Shown here: positions 16,544 to 25,956 of the stretch, one piece after another | Layout: each line of letters begins with the position of its first letter | Numbering within the stretch: position 1 is the stretch's first letter | Source of the DNA: Mycobacterium sp. | GTDB taxonomy: Bacteria > Actinomycetota > Actinomycetes > Mycobacteriales > Mycobacteriaceae | Direction: 5' to 3' | Assembly: GCA_023264735.1 (NCBI GenBank) | Contig: JAHFVD010000020.1 | Location: 1 to 64,000, forward strand | DNA length: 64,000 nucleotides | Notes under the pieces: model-generated | Databases searched by the model: none | What the model was told of the DNA's origin: nothing | What the model saw: only the letters and a program-made list of their open reading frames with translations | Program-made: the position numbers and the translations under genes

Positions 16544-17331
16544 CTTCCCGAGCCACGGATAGTTCGTCGAGACGGACGAACTCGGAGTACGCCGACGTCC
16601 CGGACATGTTCCGGGACCTGGCGAAACTCGACCCTGACTCCCCAGAACACCAGCGCCACCGCGACAGCATCGTGGAGCGCTGCCTTCCCCTGGCTGACCA
16701 CATCGCCCGCCGGTTCGACGGTCGCGGTGAACCGCGCGACGATCTGGTGCAGGTGGCCCGCGTCGGCCTTGTCAATGCCGTCATTCGCTACGACGTCGAG
16801 ACCGGTTCGGACTTCGTGTCGTTCGCGGTGCCCACGATCATGGGTGAAGTGCGCAGGCACTTCCGTGACAACAGCTGGTCGGTCAAGGTGCCGCGCCGGC
16901 TCAAGGAATTGCACCTACGGCTGGGTGCGGCGACATCGGAGCTGTCCCAGCGGCTCGGACGCGCACCGACCGCCTCGGAACTCGCCGAGGAACTGGAGAT
17001 GGAACGCGAAGAGGTCATCGAGGGCCTGGTCGCAGGCAGTTCCTATAACACGCTTTCGATCGACAGCGGTGGCAGCGGAAGCGACGAGGACGCGCCCGCG
17101 ATCATGGACACCCTTGGCGATGTCGATCTGAGCCTGGACCAGATCGAGAACCGCGAAGCACTGCGTCCACTGCTCGAACAACTGCCGGAGCGGGAACGCA
17201 CCGTACTTCTGCTGCGGTTCTTCGAGTCGCTTACCCAGACTCAGATCGCCGAGCGCGTCGGCATCTCACAGATGCACGTCTCGCGCCTTCTCGCGAAGTC
17301 GCTAGCTCGGCTCCGCGATCAGCTGGAGTAG
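16540..17331 (+). CDS. sigF: RNA polymerase sigma factor SigF
   Basis: A 263-residue SigB/SigF-type sigma-70 group factor. Region 2 (PLADHIARRFDGRGEPRDDL, then TIMGEVRRHFRDNSWSVKVP), region 3 and region 4 (LPERERTVLLLRFFESLTQT, then QMHVSRLLAKSLARLRDQL) are complete. It directs stress and stationary-phase transcription from GTTT-N17-GGGTAT promoters, of which two lie within 2 kb. GTG start at 16540, translationally coupled to rsbW. Confidence 0.97.
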   Translation: MTSRATDSSSRRTNSEYADVPDMFRDLAKLDPDSPEHQRHRDSIVERCLPLADHIARRFDGRGEPRDDLVQVARVGLVNAVIRYDVETGSDFVSFAVPTIMGEVRRHFRDNSWSVKVPRRLKELHLRLGAATSELSQRLGRAPTASELAEELEMEREEVIEGLVAGSSYNTLSIDSGGSGSDEDAPAIMDTLGDVDLSLDQIENREALRPLLEQLPERERTVLLLRFFESLTQTQIAERVGISQMHVSRLLAKSLARLRDQLE

Positions 17332-17586
17332 CCGGCGGGGTTCGCCGTCGAGCAGCTCGATGGCCTCGGGGATCGACTCGGCGACCGGCAGGGTCTGGTC
17401 CGGATCGCACACCCGCATCAGCCGCGCCACGGCTTCGCCGGTCACCATCGCCCATCGCGCCGAGGCATTGGCGCATCGGACGTTGATGGTGTGCAGCGCG
17501 GAGAAGCCTGCTGTTCCAAAGAAGTCCAGTGGGCTCAGATCCAGGACCAGGCGCCTGGGGTGCCGTGACAGTTGTAGTGGCGGGTT
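17302..17586 (-). pseudogene. truncated STAS-domain (anti-anti-sigma factor) remnant
   Basis: On the minus strand one frame reads RRLVLDLSPLDFFGTAGFSA, then LHTINVRCANASARWAMVTG and ends LLQLIAEPS. This is the C-terminal two-thirds of a mycobacterial STAS anti-sigma-factor antagonist, including the DFFGTAGFSALH region where the phosphorylatable Ser or Thr lies. A stop codon (TAG at 17587-17589) cuts it off upstream, no start codon precedes the motif and the first beta-strands are missing. It is convergent with sigF and overlaps its last 30 bp. A regulator of the RsbW-SigF pair seems to have decayed in place. Confidence 0.75.
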
Positions 17587-17633
17587 CTAACAATCCTTAG
17601 AGACTCCGCGAGCGCGCGCGTCACACTGTGTGT

Positions 17634-18191
17634 ATGTCCAAGCGCGACCAGATCGCCGGCGTGCTGCTGGCCGCCGGCGGAGGCGTCCGCTACGGCATGC
17701 CGAAAATCCTTGCCGCCCAAGGGCAGTGGCTGCGCTCGGCGGTGGAGGCCCTGTCCGGGGGTGGTTGTGATGACGTGGTGGTCGTGCTCGGCGCGGCAGT
17801 CGTGGACGTACCGGCGCCGGCGCGTGCGGTGACCGCCGACGATTGGCAGCGCGGCATGGGCGCCTCGCTGCGGGCGGGCTTGGCGGCCGCCCCCGACGCC
17901 GATTACGCCGTCGTGCTCACCGTGGACACCCCCGACATCGGCGCCGATGTGGTCGGCCGGTTGGTCGATGCGGGCCGCTCGTCGCAGTCCGGCATCGCCC
18001 GGGCCACCTACGCCGGACGGCCGGGCCACCCCGTCGTCCTCGCTAGGCGGCACTGGCCCGCGCTGCTCGAAACGCTGCACGGCGACGAGGGTGCGCGCCG
18101 CTTCCTGGCCGGTCGACCGGACGTGGTGGTGGTCGACTGCGCCGATCTGGCCACCGGGCTCGACATCGATACGCCTACACCGTCAGATTGA
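17634..18191 (+). CDS. MobA/MocA-like nucleotidyltransferase
   Basis: A 185-residue NTP-transferase of the MobA/MocA/CoxI-associated type. The signature GVLLAAGGGVRYGMPKIL is at the N-terminus, TVDTPDIGADVV is the metal-binding segment and YAGRPGHPVVLARRHW is typical of molybdenum-cofactor cytidylyl/guanylyltransferase-like proteins. It probably adds a nucleotide to molybdopterin or acts on another small substrate. The ATG at 17634 is preferred over GTG 17628. It overlaps the next, convergent gene by 17 bp. Confidence 0.85.
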   Translation: MSKRDQIAGVLLAAGGGVRYGMPKILAAQGQWLRSAVEALSGGGCDDVVVVLGAAVVDVPAPARAVTADDWQRGMGASLRAGLAAAPDADYAVVLTVDTPDIGADVVGRLVDAGRSSQSGIARATYAGRPGHPVVLARRHWPALLETLHGDEGARRFLAGRPDVVVVDCADLATGLDIDTPTPSD

Positions 18192-18501
18192 GGGCCGCGG
18201 CGGCGAAGCGGCGCACCGAGGTGGCAGCCACGGCAGCGGCCTCGGCATGCCCCGGCCGCGCCCGCGTCGACAGCGTTGCGCTGCTCGGGTCGATCGTCAC
18301 CACGGCCAGCAGTTCACCGGTCGTCGGTTCGCACACCGCCCACGAATAGCCGGATTCGGTGGCCCACTGCGCCGTGCATCTGGTCACGTAATCGGGATCG
18401 GTCTCGCCGAGATCGGCGAGGGCCGGTCGGTCATCGATGCGTTCGTCGGCCCGCAGCGCGCGCAGATACCAAGTGCCAGCGTTGATTTCGACAGGATCCA
18501 C
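18175..18501 (-). CDS. hypothetical protein, GNAT-like
   Basis: A 108-residue protein beginning YLRALRADERIDDRPALADL and containing WAVCEPTTGELLAVVTIDP. This resembles the first half of a RimJ/RimL-type GNAT acetyltransferase, but the acetyl-CoA loop is not evident, so it may be a shortened or non-catalytic member. The stop is 2 bp from the DUF1707 gene's end-side on the same strand, so the two are probably cotranscribed. Function is unknown. Confidence 0.6.
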   Translation of the reverse strand: MDPVEINAGTWYLRALRADERIDDRPALADLGETDPDYVTRCTAQWATESGYSWAVCEPTTGELLAVVTIDPSSATLSTRARPGHAEAAAVAATSVRRFAAAALNLTV

Positions 18502-18502
18502 G

Positions 18503-18859
18503 TCAGCGGTACAGCAGTATGCCGAGTATCGGAAGGGCCAGCCAGGCCAGCCAGCCGTGCGGCACCAGGATGGTGAAGCCCAACGCCACCAGTGGGATGA
18601 GCGCCATCACGATGGCCCGCCAGTCCCTGGGGCGTTCGATGCTCGAGGCCGAGGCCGCACCGGGTTTGGCCGGGAGGTCGGCGAAGATCGGCTCGAGATC
18701 GGCGCGGGTCATGGCGGCGGCGATCGCCGCGCTGCGCTCGGTGAACTCGTCGGGGTTGAGCCGACCCTCGGAGAACTGCCGACTGAGCAACGCCATTGCC
18801 TCTTCACGTTCGGAAGTGCCAATCCGAACCCTCTCGTCTTCGGTCACGGGATCCATCAT
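18503..18859 (-). CDS. DUF1707 membrane protein
   Basis: A 118-residue protein. The N-terminal DUF1707 (SHOCT-like) domain has the pattern RIGTSEREEAMALLSRQFSE, then GRLNPDEFTERSAAIAAAMT. It is followed by a linker and two closely spaced hydrophobic segments (about residues 80-115) that should form a membrane hairpin. Two tandem ATGs at 18859 and 18856 are both possible. The start overlaps that of the divergent SDR-like gene by 2 bp. The family is common in actinobacteria and has no established function. Confidence 0.85.
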   Translation of the reverse strand: MMDPVTEDERVRIGTSEREEAMALLSRQFSEGRLNPDEFTERSAAIAAAMTRADLEPIFADLPAKPGAASASSIERPRDWRAIVMALIPLVALGFTILVPHGWLAWLALPILGILLYR

Positions 18860-19592
18860 GCTGGACGGCGTGAAAATAGCTGTGTTTGGAGCGAGTGGGC
18901 AGATCGGGCGGCAGGTGGTCGACCTGTTGACCGCAGAGGGGCATGAGGTGGTGGCCGCGTCGCGCACATCCGGTGTCGACGTGCTGACCGGGGAGGGGGT
19001 CGCCGACGCATTGCGCGACGCCCATGTGCTGGTCGACGTGCTCAATTCGCCCTCCTACGAAGACGAACCGGTGCTGAAGTTCTTTTCCACCGCCACCCGC
19101 ACTCTCGTCGAGGCCGCGCAGGCCGCCGGGGTGGCGCACTACGTGGCACTGTCGATCGTCGGGGTGACCCGGCTGCCGGACAGCGGCTACATGCGCGCCA
19201 AGGTGGCCCAGGAGACGTTGATCGAAGCGTCCGGCCTGCCCTACACGATCGTGCGCGCCACTCAGTTCGACGAATTCGCGGAACCGATCGTGGCGAGCCT
19301 GACCGTTGGTGACGTGGTGCGGGTGCCCGACGGCCGGATCCAGCCGATCGCGGCCGCCGAAGTCGCCGCCCACGTGGCCCGTGCGGCCGTCGGATCGCCC
19401 GTCGGTGTCGTCGAACTCGGCGGACCCGACAAGATCACCTTCGCCGAACTGGCGCAGGTGGTGCTGGCCCGCCGCGGCGAACAGCGCTCCATCGTCGTCG
19501 ACCCCGACGCCACCTACTTCGGTGCGCGGGTGGACAACGACAGCCTGGTCACCGGCGACGGCGCCGTACTGGGAACTGTCCGCTTTACTTGA
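18858..19592 (+). CDS. atypical short-chain dehydrogenase / NmrA-like NAD(P)-binding protein
   Basis: A 244-residue Rossmann protein. The glycine motif is [15 protein letters not shown] near residue 10, with a conserved LVDVLNSPS segment and [20 protein letters not shown], then [20 protein letters not shown]. The YxxxK pair of classical SDRs is shifted to Y..AK in this atypical group. It probably reduces quinones or other small substrates, or senses NADP(H). It converges on accA3, with an 8-bp overlap. Confidence 0.83.
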   Translation: MLDGVKIAVFGASGQIGRQVVDLLTAEGHEVVAASRTSGVDVLTGEGVADALRDAHVLVDVLNSPSYEDEPVLKFFSTATRTLVEAAQAAGVAHYVALSIVGVTRLPDSGYMRAKVAQETLIEASGLPYTIVRATQFDEFAEPIVASLTVGDVVRVPDGRIQPIAAAEVAAHVARAAVGSPVGVVELGGPDKITFAELAQVVLARRGEQRSIVVDPDATYFGARVDNDSLVTGDGAVLGTVRFT

Positions 19593-21384
19593 TCTCGGCG
19601 AGGACCGTGCCCTGGGTGATCGCGGCACCGGCCTCGACGGCCAGTCCGGTGACGACACCGTCCTTGTGGGCGGTCACCGGGTTCTCCATTTTCATGGCCT
19701 CGAGCACCACGACGAGGTCACCGGTCGCCACCGTCTGACCTTCTTCGACGGCGACCTTCACCACGGTGCCCTGCATCGGCGCGGTCACCGCATCACCCGA
19801 GGCGGCGGCACCGGCGTGGGCGCCACGCTTGCGGGCCTTCGGCTTCTTCCGGATGGCGCCGGACTCGGCCGGGCCGGAGCCGTTGCCGAGCGCCAGGTCA
19901 CCGGGCAGCGACACCTCGACGCGGCGGCCACCGACCTCGACGACGACCTTCTGGCGCGGCTGGGCCTCTTCTTCGTCGACCGGACCACCGCCGGTGAAGG
20001 GCTCGATGGTGTTGTTCCACTCGGTCTCGATCCAGCGGGTGTGCACCGTGAAGCCCTCGTCGTCACCGATGAACGCCGGGTCGCTGACCACGGCACGGTG
20101 GAACGGGATGACGGTGGCCAGACCCTCGACGGTGAACTCGTCGAGGGCGCGGGCGGCGCGCTGCAACGCCTCGGCGCGGGTGGCGCCGGTGACGATCAGC
20201 TTGGCCAGCATCGAGTCGAACTGCCCGCCGATCACCGAGCCGCTCTCCACGCCGGAGTCCAGGCGCACGCCGGGACCGGTCGGCGGCTCGAACTTGTTGA
20301 CCGGGCCGGGTGCCGGCAGGAAGCCGCGGCCGGCGTCCTCGCCGTTGATGCGGAACTCGATGGAGTGTCCCCGCGGGGCGGGATCCTCAGTGATGTCCAG
20401 CTTCTCGCCGTTGGCGATGCGGAACTGCTCGCGGACCAGATCGATGCCCGAGGTCTCCTCGGTCACCGGGTGTTCCACCTGCAGGCGGGTGTTCACCTCG
20501 AGGAACGAGATCAGGCCGTCCTGGCCGACGAGGTACTCCACGGTACCGGCACCGTAGTAGCCGGCCTCCTTGCAGATGCGCTTGGCCGACTCGTGGATCT
20601 CCTTGCGCTGCGCGTCGGTCAGGAATGGCGCCGGGGCCTCCTCGACCAGCTTCTGGAAGCGGCGCTGCAGCGAGCAGTCGCGGGTACCGGCGACCACCAC
20701 GTTGCCGTGCTGGTCGGCGATCACCTGCGCCTCGACGTGGCGCGGCTTGTCCAGGTAGCGCTCGACGAAGCACTCGCCGCGACCGAACGCGGAGACCGCT
20801 TCGCGGGTCGCCGAATCGAACAGCTCGGGGATCTCCTCGATGGTGCGGGCCACCTTCATACCGCGGCCACCGCCACCGAACGCGGCCTTGATCGCGACCG
20901 GGACGCCGTACTCCTTGGCGAAGGCCACCACCTCGTCGGCGTCCTTGACCGGGTCGGGGGTGCCGGGCACCAGCGGCGCCTGGGCGCGGGCGGCGATGTG
21001 GCGGGCGGTGACCTTGTCACCGAGGTCGCGGATGGACTGCGGGCTCGGCCCGATCCAGATCAGCCCGGCGTCGAGGACGGCCTGCGCGAAGTCACCGTTC
21101 TCGGACAGGAAGCCGTAGCCGGGGTGAATGGCGTTTGCGCCGGACTTGGCCGCGGCGCCGAGGATCTTGCCGAAATCCAGGTAGGACTCCGCCGAGGTCT
21201 GACCGCCCAGCGCGAACGCCTCGTCGGCCAGCCGCACGTGCGGTGCGTCGGCATCGGGTTCGGCGTAGACCGCCACACTGGCCAGTCCCGCATCCCGGGC
21301 CGCCCGGATCACACGGACCGCGATTTCACCGCGGTTGGCGACGAGGACCTTGGAGATGGTCTGACTTGGCGTCTGAGTGGGCAC
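19585..21384 (-). CDS. accA3: acyl-CoA carboxylase alpha subunit (biotin carboxylase-BCCP)
   Basis: A 599-residue fusion of biotin carboxylase (residues about 12-460: [23 protein letters not shown] loop [24 protein letters not shown]) and a C-terminal biotin carboxyl carrier domain with EAMKMEN, biotinylated Lys565. It carboxylates biotin for the AccD5, AccD4 and AccD6 carboxyltransferases, feeding malonyl-CoA and methylmalonyl-CoA to fatty and mycolic acid synthesis. GTG start at 21384. A 12-bp perfect palindrome lies 25 bp upstream. Part of the accD5-accE5-maf-sseA-sufE-accA3 gene row on the minus strand. Confidence 0.97.
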   Translation of the reverse strand: MPTQTPSQTISKVLVANRGEIAVRVIRAARDAGLASVAVYAEPDADAPHVRLADEAFALGGQTSAESYLDFGKILGAAAKSGANAIHPGYGFLSENGDFAQAVLDAGLIWIGPSPQSIRDLGDKVTARHIAARAQAPLVPGTPDPVKDADEVVAFAKEYGVPVAIKAAFGGGGRGMKVARTIEEIPELFDSATREAVSAFGRGECFVERYLDKPRHVEAQVIADQHGNVVVAGTRDCSLQRRFQKLVEEAPAPFLTDAQRKEIHESAKRICKEAGYYGAGTVEYLVGQDGLISFLEVNTRLQVEHPVTEETSGIDLVREQFRIANGEKLDITEDPAPRGHSIEFRINGEDAGRGFLPAPGPVNKFEPPTGPGVRLDSGVESGSVIGGQFDSMLAKLIVTGATRAEALQRAARALDEFTVEGLATVIPFHRAVVSDPAFIGDDEGFTVHTRWIETEWNNTIEPFTGGGPVDEEEAQPRQKVVVEVGGRRVEVSLPGDLALGNGSGPAESGAIRKKPKARKRGAHAGAAASGDAVTAPMQGTVVKVAVEEGQTVATGDLVVVLEAMKMENPVTAHKDGVVTGLAVEAGAAITQGTVLAEIK

Positions 21385-21409
21385 CGCGCCTCCTGCTTCA
21401 CGTGACTTT

Positions 21410-21421
21410 AAGAACGTTCTT
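21410..21421. promoter_or_regulatory. perfect palindrome upstream of accA3
   Basis: AAGAACGTTCTT, a 12-bp perfect palindrome, lies 25 bp in front of the accA3 start in an AT-rich patch. It could be an operator for a lipid-synthesis regulator. No specific factor is assigned. Confidence 0.45.
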
Positions 21422-21506
21422 TAGAAATAGGTTCGCACGGCAGTGTAAGCGGCGCTCGTTCGACACGAATCAGCTGGTACCCCTTACTAATGAGTAAGTT
21501 CTGTCT

Positions 21507-21874
21507 CTAAGGGAGCAATCGGATCGGGTCGGTGCGGATCGCCTCGGCCGCTTGCTGCAGGAGGCGGCGGTCGTGCACGTCGTCGTGGAAACAGAGCGTC
21601 ACGCTGCGTTCGTGGCCGATCGTGCCGCTGAACACCGAAATATCCGCCGGTGCCCACGGCTGAACGGCCGCGTTGATGGACCGCGGGCGGTCCGGTACCC
21701 ACGGCAGGTTCTCGAAGGGCGACAGCCGGCCGACGTCCGAGTAGGCGAGCTCCACGGGATCACCTCCACCGCGGCACGCTCGCGGGGCGGAACGATGACG
21801 TTCTCCAGGCGGCCCACGTACCGTGTGCCCGCCATCAGCCGATCCAGGCCACTGGCGTTACTACGGCGAAGCAA
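21507..21874 (-). pseudogene. frameshifted C-terminal remnant of a condensation/acyltransferase-like protein
   Basis: Two overlapping frames join into one plausible protein tail: LLRRSNASGLDRLMAGTRYV then GRLENVIVPPRERAAVE in one frame, continuing after about 21762 as GDPVELAYSDVGRLSPFENL and ADISVFSGTIGHERSVTLCF in the next. The shift falls in the GGTGGAGGTGATC stretch. The tail pattern resembles PapA/condensation-type acyltransferases, but this is a weak assignment. The N-terminal bulk is absent because sufE begins 12 bp away, so it is a decayed remnant rather than a sequencing slip alone. Confidence 0.5.
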
Positions 21875-21885
21875 TGGGACCTCCG

Positions 21886-22305
21886 CTACGTCGTGGCCCG
21901 CAGACGGCGTTTGATCCGAGCCAGCATCGCCGACATGCCGCGCAGTCTCAGTGGACTGATCAGCGCCGCAAGACCCAACTCGGAATAGAAGTCGTCGGGC
22001 ACGGCCAGGATGTCAGCGGCCGACTGGCCGTCCAGCCCGGCCGCCAGAATCGAGGCGAAGCCACGAGTGGTCGGCGCCTCGGCGGGCGCGCTGAAGAACA
22101 GCCGCACATGGTCGGCATCGGAGGCATCGACGTGCAGGAAGAGCGGTGACTGGCATTCCGGTACCGGCTCCATGGCCGCTTCTTCGAGGTCGGCGGGCAG
22201 CGCAGGCAACTCGTCGGCGAACTCCAGCAGCAGCTTGAGCTTGTCCTGGCCAGCCACCTCGCCGAAGTCGGAAACGACCTCAGCCAGCGGCGCGGGCATC
22301 GTCAT
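21886..22305 (-). CDS. SufE-family protein (Rv3284-like)
   Basis: A 139-residue SufE-domain protein. The sulfur-accepting cysteine sits in [12 protein letters not shown], followed by the conserved [17 protein letters not shown] helix. SufE proteins accept persulfide sulfur from a desulfurase or rhodanese. The ATG at 22305 overlaps the sseA stop by 4 nt, so it is made together with the adjacent rhodanese, which suggests that SseA is its sulfur partner. It corresponds to Rv3284 in the same position in M. tuberculosis. Confidence 0.92.
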   Translation of the reverse strand: MTMPAPLAEVVSDFGEVAGQDKLKLLLEFADELPALPADLEEAAMEPVPECQSPLFLHVDASDADHVRLFFSAPAEAPTTRGFASILAAGLDGQSAADILAVPDDFYSELGLAALISPLRLRGMSAMLARIKRRLRATT

Positions 22306-23198
22306 GAGGGACCCGGTGCTGATCCTGGTTCGGGGCCGGCGACGACTGGCACGCGCACGGTGTTGCCCCATTCCGTCCAGGAGCCGTCGTAGTTGCGCAC
22401 ACCGGGGATGCCGAGCAGGTAGGTGAGCACGAACCAGGTATGGCTGGACCGCTCACCGATGCGGCAGTAGGCGATGATGTCGTCACCGGGCTCGACGAAC
22501 GAGTAGACCTCTTCCAGCTCGGCGCGGTTACGGAATCGTCCGCTGTCCTCGGCGGCCTTGGCCCACGGCACCGACACTGCGGTGGGGATGTGGCCGCCGC
22601 GCAGCGCACCCTCTTCGGGGTAGTCCGGCATGTGGGTGCGCTCGCCGGTGTACTCCTGGGGTGAGCGCACGTCGATGAGCGTCGAATGGCCAAGCGAGCC
22701 AAGCACATCGTCCTTGAAGGCCCGGATGGCGGCGTCGTTGCGCTCGACGACTGGATAACCGGAACCGGTCTTGCCCGGCACGTCGAGCGTGGTGTCGCGG
22801 CCGTCGGAGATCCACAGATCCCGTCCGCCGTTGAGCAGCCGGACATCCTGATGACCGAACAGTGTGAACACCCACAGCGCGTAGGCGGCCCACCAGTTGC
22901 TCTTGTCGCCATAGATCACGACGGTGTCGTCGCGGGAGATGCCCTTGCGGTTCATCAGCTCGGCGAACTGCGCGCCGTTGATGTAGTCCCGCACGTGCGG
23001 GTCGTTGAGGTCGGTGTGCCAGTCGACCTTGACCGCGCCGGGGATGTGGCCGATGTCGTAGAGCAACACGTCTTCGTCGGACTCCACGATCGCCAGGCCA
23101 GGGGTGCCCAGGTGCGCCGACAGCCAGTCGGCGGTGACCAGGCGCTCCGGGTGGGCGTAGTCCTTCAGGGCGGGGCTGGGATCTGCGGGAAGCGGCAC
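22302..23198 (-). CDS. sseA: thiosulfate sulfurtransferase SseA
   Basis: A 298-residue two-domain rhodanese. The active-site cysteine lies in [14 protein letters not shown] of the second domain; the first domain ([18 protein letters not shown]) lacks a catalytic cysteine, as usual. The GTG at 23198 gives the same N-terminus ([20 protein letters not shown]) as M. tuberculosis SseA; the 15 extra in-frame codons upstream are not used. It transfers sulfur from thiosulfate or a similar donor and has been linked to oxidative stress and macrophage growth in M. tuberculosis. Coupled to sufE. Confidence 0.95.
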   Translation of the reverse strand: MPLPADPSPALKDYAHPERLVTADWLSAHLGTPGLAIVESDEDVLLYDIGHIPGAVKVDWHTDLNDPHVRDYINGAQFAELMNRKGISRDDTVVIYGDKSNWWAAYALWVFTLFGHQDVRLLNGGRDLWISDGRDTTLDVPGKTGSGYPVVERNDAAIRAFKDDVLGSLGHSTLIDVRSPQEYTGERTHMPDYPEEGALRGGHIPTAVSVPWAKAAEDSGRFRNRAELEEVYSFVEPGDDIIAYCRIGERSSHTWFVLTYLLGIPGVRNYDGSWTEWGNTVRVPVVAGPEPGSAPGPS

Positions 23199-23218
23199 GA
23201 CGACGAGCCTACCGCCGA

Positions 23219-23860
23219 TCAGCGGACCGGATTGGCCGCCCACAGATCGCCGATTGCCAGCCCGACGTCGGTGAAAAGCCGATGCGTCACCGACAGGCCG
23301 ATACCGATGACATTGGACGGGTCGCCGTCGATGCCATCGATGAACCAGCCGCCGAAGCCGTCGAGGGTGAACGCGCCGGCGACCTGCAGCGGTTCACCGC
23401 TGGCGAGGTAGGCGGCGAGGTCGGTCGGGGTGGGGGTGGCGAACCGCACCCGGGTGACCGCGGCCTGGGTTGCGGTATGCACGGCGCCGCCGTGCAGCAC
23501 CCGGATGACGCAGTGCCCGGTGTAGAGCAGACCGTTGCGGCCGGCCATCGAATTCCATTGCAGCGCAGCTTGTTCGGGTGTTCCCGGCTTTCCGGACAGT
23601 CGGCCGTCGACGTAGAGCATCGAATCACAGCCGATCACAACGCAATCCGCGGCCACGGTGTGGTCCAGGATCTGGTGGACGGCGCCGGCCTTGGCCTGCG
23701 CCAGGGCGGTGACTACGTCACCGGGTTCGGCGTCGGTTCCCAGGTGCGCGACGATCGCGTCCTCGTCGACTCCGGAGACGACGACCAGTGGGTCGATACC
23801 GGCGTTACGCAGCACGCGTAGCCGGCCGGATGACGCCGAGCCGAGAACGACCCGGGTCAC
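23219..23860 (-). CDS. maf: Maf-family nucleotide pyrophosphatase
   Basis: A 213-residue Maf protein. The N-terminal signature [20 protein letters not shown], the metal and substrate segment [19 protein letters not shown] and the terminal [20 protein letters not shown] are all present. It hydrolyses modified or canonical NTPs to NMPs as a housecleaning enzyme. It corresponds to Rv3282. It lies 20 bp upstream of sseA and 29 bp downstream of accE5. Confidence 0.95.
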   Translation of the reverse strand: MTRVVLGSASSGRLRVLRNAGIDPLVVVSGVDEDAIVAHLGTDAEPGDVVTALAQAKAGAVHQILDHTVAADCVVIGCDSMLYVDGRLSGKPGTPEQAALQWNSMAGRNGLLYTGHCVIRVLHGGAVHTATQAAVTRVRFATPTPTDLAAYLASGEPLQVAGAFTLDGFGGWFIDGIDGDPSNVIGIGLSVTHRLFTDVGLAIGDLWAANPVR

Positions 23861-23888
23861 CGTGACTGATGCTCTTCGCGCAAGCGGC

Positions 23889-24167
23889 TCATCGCCGCAG
23901 ATGCAGCCGTTCGAGCAGTGTGACCCGCTGCCAGCTGGAGATGCCGTAGCGCAGCTTGTCGACCGGGTGGCCCCACAGGTTGAGCTCCTGTGGACCCGGC
24001 TCCGGGTTGCCGCCGCTGGCCGCGGCCAGCACGGTCACCAGAGCGGCGATGTCCACGTCGCTCGGGTTGCCCTTCCCGATGCGGATCTCCGGTGTCAGCG
24101 GCTCCGGGTTGTCGAGCGTGATATCCCGGGGATCGCTGAGCTCAGTGATGTCCTCGTGCTTGCTCAC
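23889..24167 (-). CDS. accE5: acyl-CoA carboxylase epsilon subunit AccE5
   Basis: A 92-residue protein whose C-terminal half ([20 protein letters not shown], then VLAAASGG) matches the actinobacterial acyl-CoA carboxylase epsilon family. The tail ends [20 protein letters not shown]. It stabilises and stimulates the AccA3-AccD5 complex. It lies 60 bp downstream of accD5, as Rv3281 does behind Rv3280. Confidence 0.94.
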   Translation of the reverse strand: MSKHEDITELSDPRDITLDNPEPLTPEIRIGKGNPSDVDIAALVTVLAAASGGNPEPGPQELNLWGHPVDKLRYGISSWQRVTLLERLHLRR

Positions 24168-24227
24168 GGGCGAAAGCCTTTCGTCACAGGAATCCGATCG
24201 TTCGCTCGTTCGCTGCGCTCTCTCGAC

Positions 24228-25865
24228 TCACAGTGGAATGTTCCCGTGCTTCTTCGGCGGAACCTGAGCGATCTTGCGCTCCAGCAGCCGCAGTGCCGTC
24301 GAGATGTAGCCGCGGGTGTGCGACGGCGGGATCACCGCGTCGACATAACCGCGCTCGGCGGCAACGTACGGGTTCACCAACGTGTCCTCGTAGGTCTGCT
24401 GCAACTCCAGGCGCAGGGCGTCTACTTCTTCGGGGGACTTGCCCTCCGCGGCCGCGTCCTTGAGGTCCTTGCGGTAGACGAATCCGACGGCACCCGAGGC
24501 GCCCATGACCGCGATCTGGGCCGTCGGCCAGGCGATGTTGACATCGCAGCCCATGTCCTTGGAACCCATGACGCAGTAGGCGCCGCCGTAGGCCTTGCGG
24601 GTGATGACGGTGACCTTGGCGACGGTGGCCTCGCCGTAGGCGTAGAGCAGCTTGGCGCCACGCCGGATGATGCCGTTGTATTCCTGCTCGGTGCCCGGCA
24701 GGAAGCCCGGCACGTCGACCAGCATCACGATCGGGATGTTGAAGCAATCGCAGGTGCGCACGAACCGGGCGGCCTTCTCGGAGGCGTTGATGTCCAGGCA
24801 GCCGGCGAACTGGGTGGGTTGGTTGGCGACGATCCCGACCGGGCGGCCGTCGATCCGTCCGAAGCCGACGACGATGTTCTGGGCGTAACCGGCCTGGACT
24901 TCGAGGAACTCGTCGTCGTCGAGGATGCGGGTGATGACCTCGTGCATGTCGTATGGCTGGTTCGGCGAATCCGGGATCAGCGTGTCCAGTTCGAGGTCCT
25001 CGTCGGTGAGGTTGTCCTCGATGGCGCCCGGGTGCGGCGGCGCCGGGTAGCGCGGCGGCTCGGCGTAATTGTTGGGCGGCAGGTAGCTCAGCAGGTCGCG
25101 GACGTAGTCGAGGGCATCCTGCTCGCCGGAGGCGACATAGTGAACGGTGCCTGACTTGGCCATGTGGGTGTGGGCGCCGCCCAGATCCTCCATGGTGACG
25201 TCCTCACCGGTGACGGTCTTGATGACGTCGGGTCCGGTGATGAACATCTGGCTGGTCTGGTCGACCATGATGACGAAGTCAGTCAGGGCGGGGGAGTAGA
25301 CGTGACCGCCTGCGGCCGCGCCCATGATCAGCGAGATCTGCGGGACCACCCCCGACGCCAGGATGTTGTTGCGGAAGATCCGGCTGTAGAGGCCGAGTGA
25401 GACCACACCCTCCTGGATGCGGGCGCCCGCGCCGTCATTGATGCCGATCAGGGGGCGGCCGGTCTTGATCGCCAGTTCCTGGACCTTGACGATCTTTTCG
25501 CCATAGACCTCGCCGAGGCTGCCGCCGAACACGGTGGCGTCCTGGCTGAAGAGGCAGACCTCGCGGCCGTCGATTGTGCCGTAGCCGGTCACCACGCCGT
25601 CGCCGACGGGCCGGTTCTCGGCCAGGCCGAAGTTGGTGCTGCGGTGGCGGGCCAGCGCGTCGAGCTCGACGAACGAGCCTTCGTCGAGCAGCGCCAGGAT
25701 GCGTTCGCGAGCGGTGAGCTTGCCCTTGGCGTGGACCTTTTCCACCGCGGTCTCGCCGACCGGATGCAGCGATTCCTCGGCGCGCTGACGAAGATCGGCG
25801 AGCTTGCCAGCGGTGGTGTGGATGTCGATCGTGTGGCCCGCGGCCGGTTCGGTAACGCTCGTCAT
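24228..25865 (-). CDS. accD5: acyl-CoA (propionyl-CoA) carboxylase beta subunit AccD5
   Basis: A 545-residue carboxyltransferase. Oxyanion-forming motifs of the N- and C-terminal crotonase-like halves are seen ([10 protein letters not shown], then [15 protein letters not shown]; later [20 protein letters not shown] and [16 protein letters not shown]). It transfers carboxyl from biotin to propionyl-CoA and acetyl-CoA, giving methylmalonyl-CoA for mycocerosates and related lipids. The ATG at 25865 ([12 protein letters not shown]) gives the usual length; an in-frame start 24 nt upstream is also possible. An inverted repeat lies right over the start. In M. tuberculosis birA is next; here an unrelated island begins. 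Confidence 0.96.
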   Translation of the reverse strand: MTSVTEPAAGHTIDIHTTAGKLADLRQRAEESLHPVGETAVEKVHAKGKLTARERILALLDEGSFVELDALARHRSTNFGLAENRPVGDGVVTGYGTIDGREVCLFSQDATVFGGSLGEVYGEKIVKVQELAIKTGRPLIGINDGAGARIQEGVVSLGLYSRIFRNNILASGVVPQISLIMGAAAGGHVYSPALTDFVIMVDQTSQMFITGPDVIKTVTGEDVTMEDLGGAHTHMAKSGTVHYVASGEQDALDYVRDLLSYLPPNNYAEPPRYPAPPHPGAIEDNLTDEDLELDTLIPDSPNQPYDMHEVITRILDDDEFLEVQAGYAQNIVVGFGRIDGRPVGIVANQPTQFAGCLDINASEKAARFVRTCDCFNIPIVMLVDVPGFLPGTEQEYNGIIRRGAKLLYAYGEATVAKVTVITRKAYGGAYCVMGSKDMGCDVNIAWPTAQIAVMGASGAVGFVYRKDLKDAAAEGKSPEEVDALRLELQQTYEDTLVNPYVAAERGYVDAVIPPSHTRGYISTALRLLERKIAQVPPKKHGNIPL

Positions 25866-25867
25866 GG

Positions 25868-25896
25868 GTGTCGATGGTATCGGCACCATCTATACC
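25868..25896 (-). promoter_or_regulatory. accD5 -10 element and operator-like inverted repeat
   Basis: GATGGT-N6-ACCATC (25873-25890) is a perfect inverted repeat 8 bp in front of the accD5 ATG. On the minus strand a TATAGA (about 25890-25895) adjoins it, so a repressor there would block the start of transcription. A larger imperfect palindrome, 25868-25886, overlaps it. Confidence 0.45.
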
Positions 25897-25901
25897 TGTG
25901 A

Positions 25902-25931
25902 CTGCCGGTTGGCAGTGTGGCTCCCGCCACA
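25902..25931. terminator. tandem hairpins after the carrier-protein ligase gene
   Basis: Two perfect stem-loops abut: CTGCC-GGTT-GGCAG (25902-25915) and TGTGGC-TCCC-GCCACA (25916-25931). They lie 26 bp past the stop of the minus-strand ligase gene and before accD5. There is no U-run, but mycobacterial terminators often lack one. They mark the junction between the island and the acc cluster. Confidence 0.45.
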
Positions 25932-25956
25932 TCCGACGGCGACGGTCACCGGTGGC

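Noticed and set aside
19306-21405. A 699-codon open frame on the + strand across accA3
   Set aside because: It mirrors accA3, whose product is unmistakable; the antisense translation shows only low-complexity Asp/Gly/Arg-rich sequence.
23658-25154. A 498-codon open frame on the + strand across maf, accE5 and accD5
   Set aside because: It crosses three well-supported minus-strand genes and has no domain.
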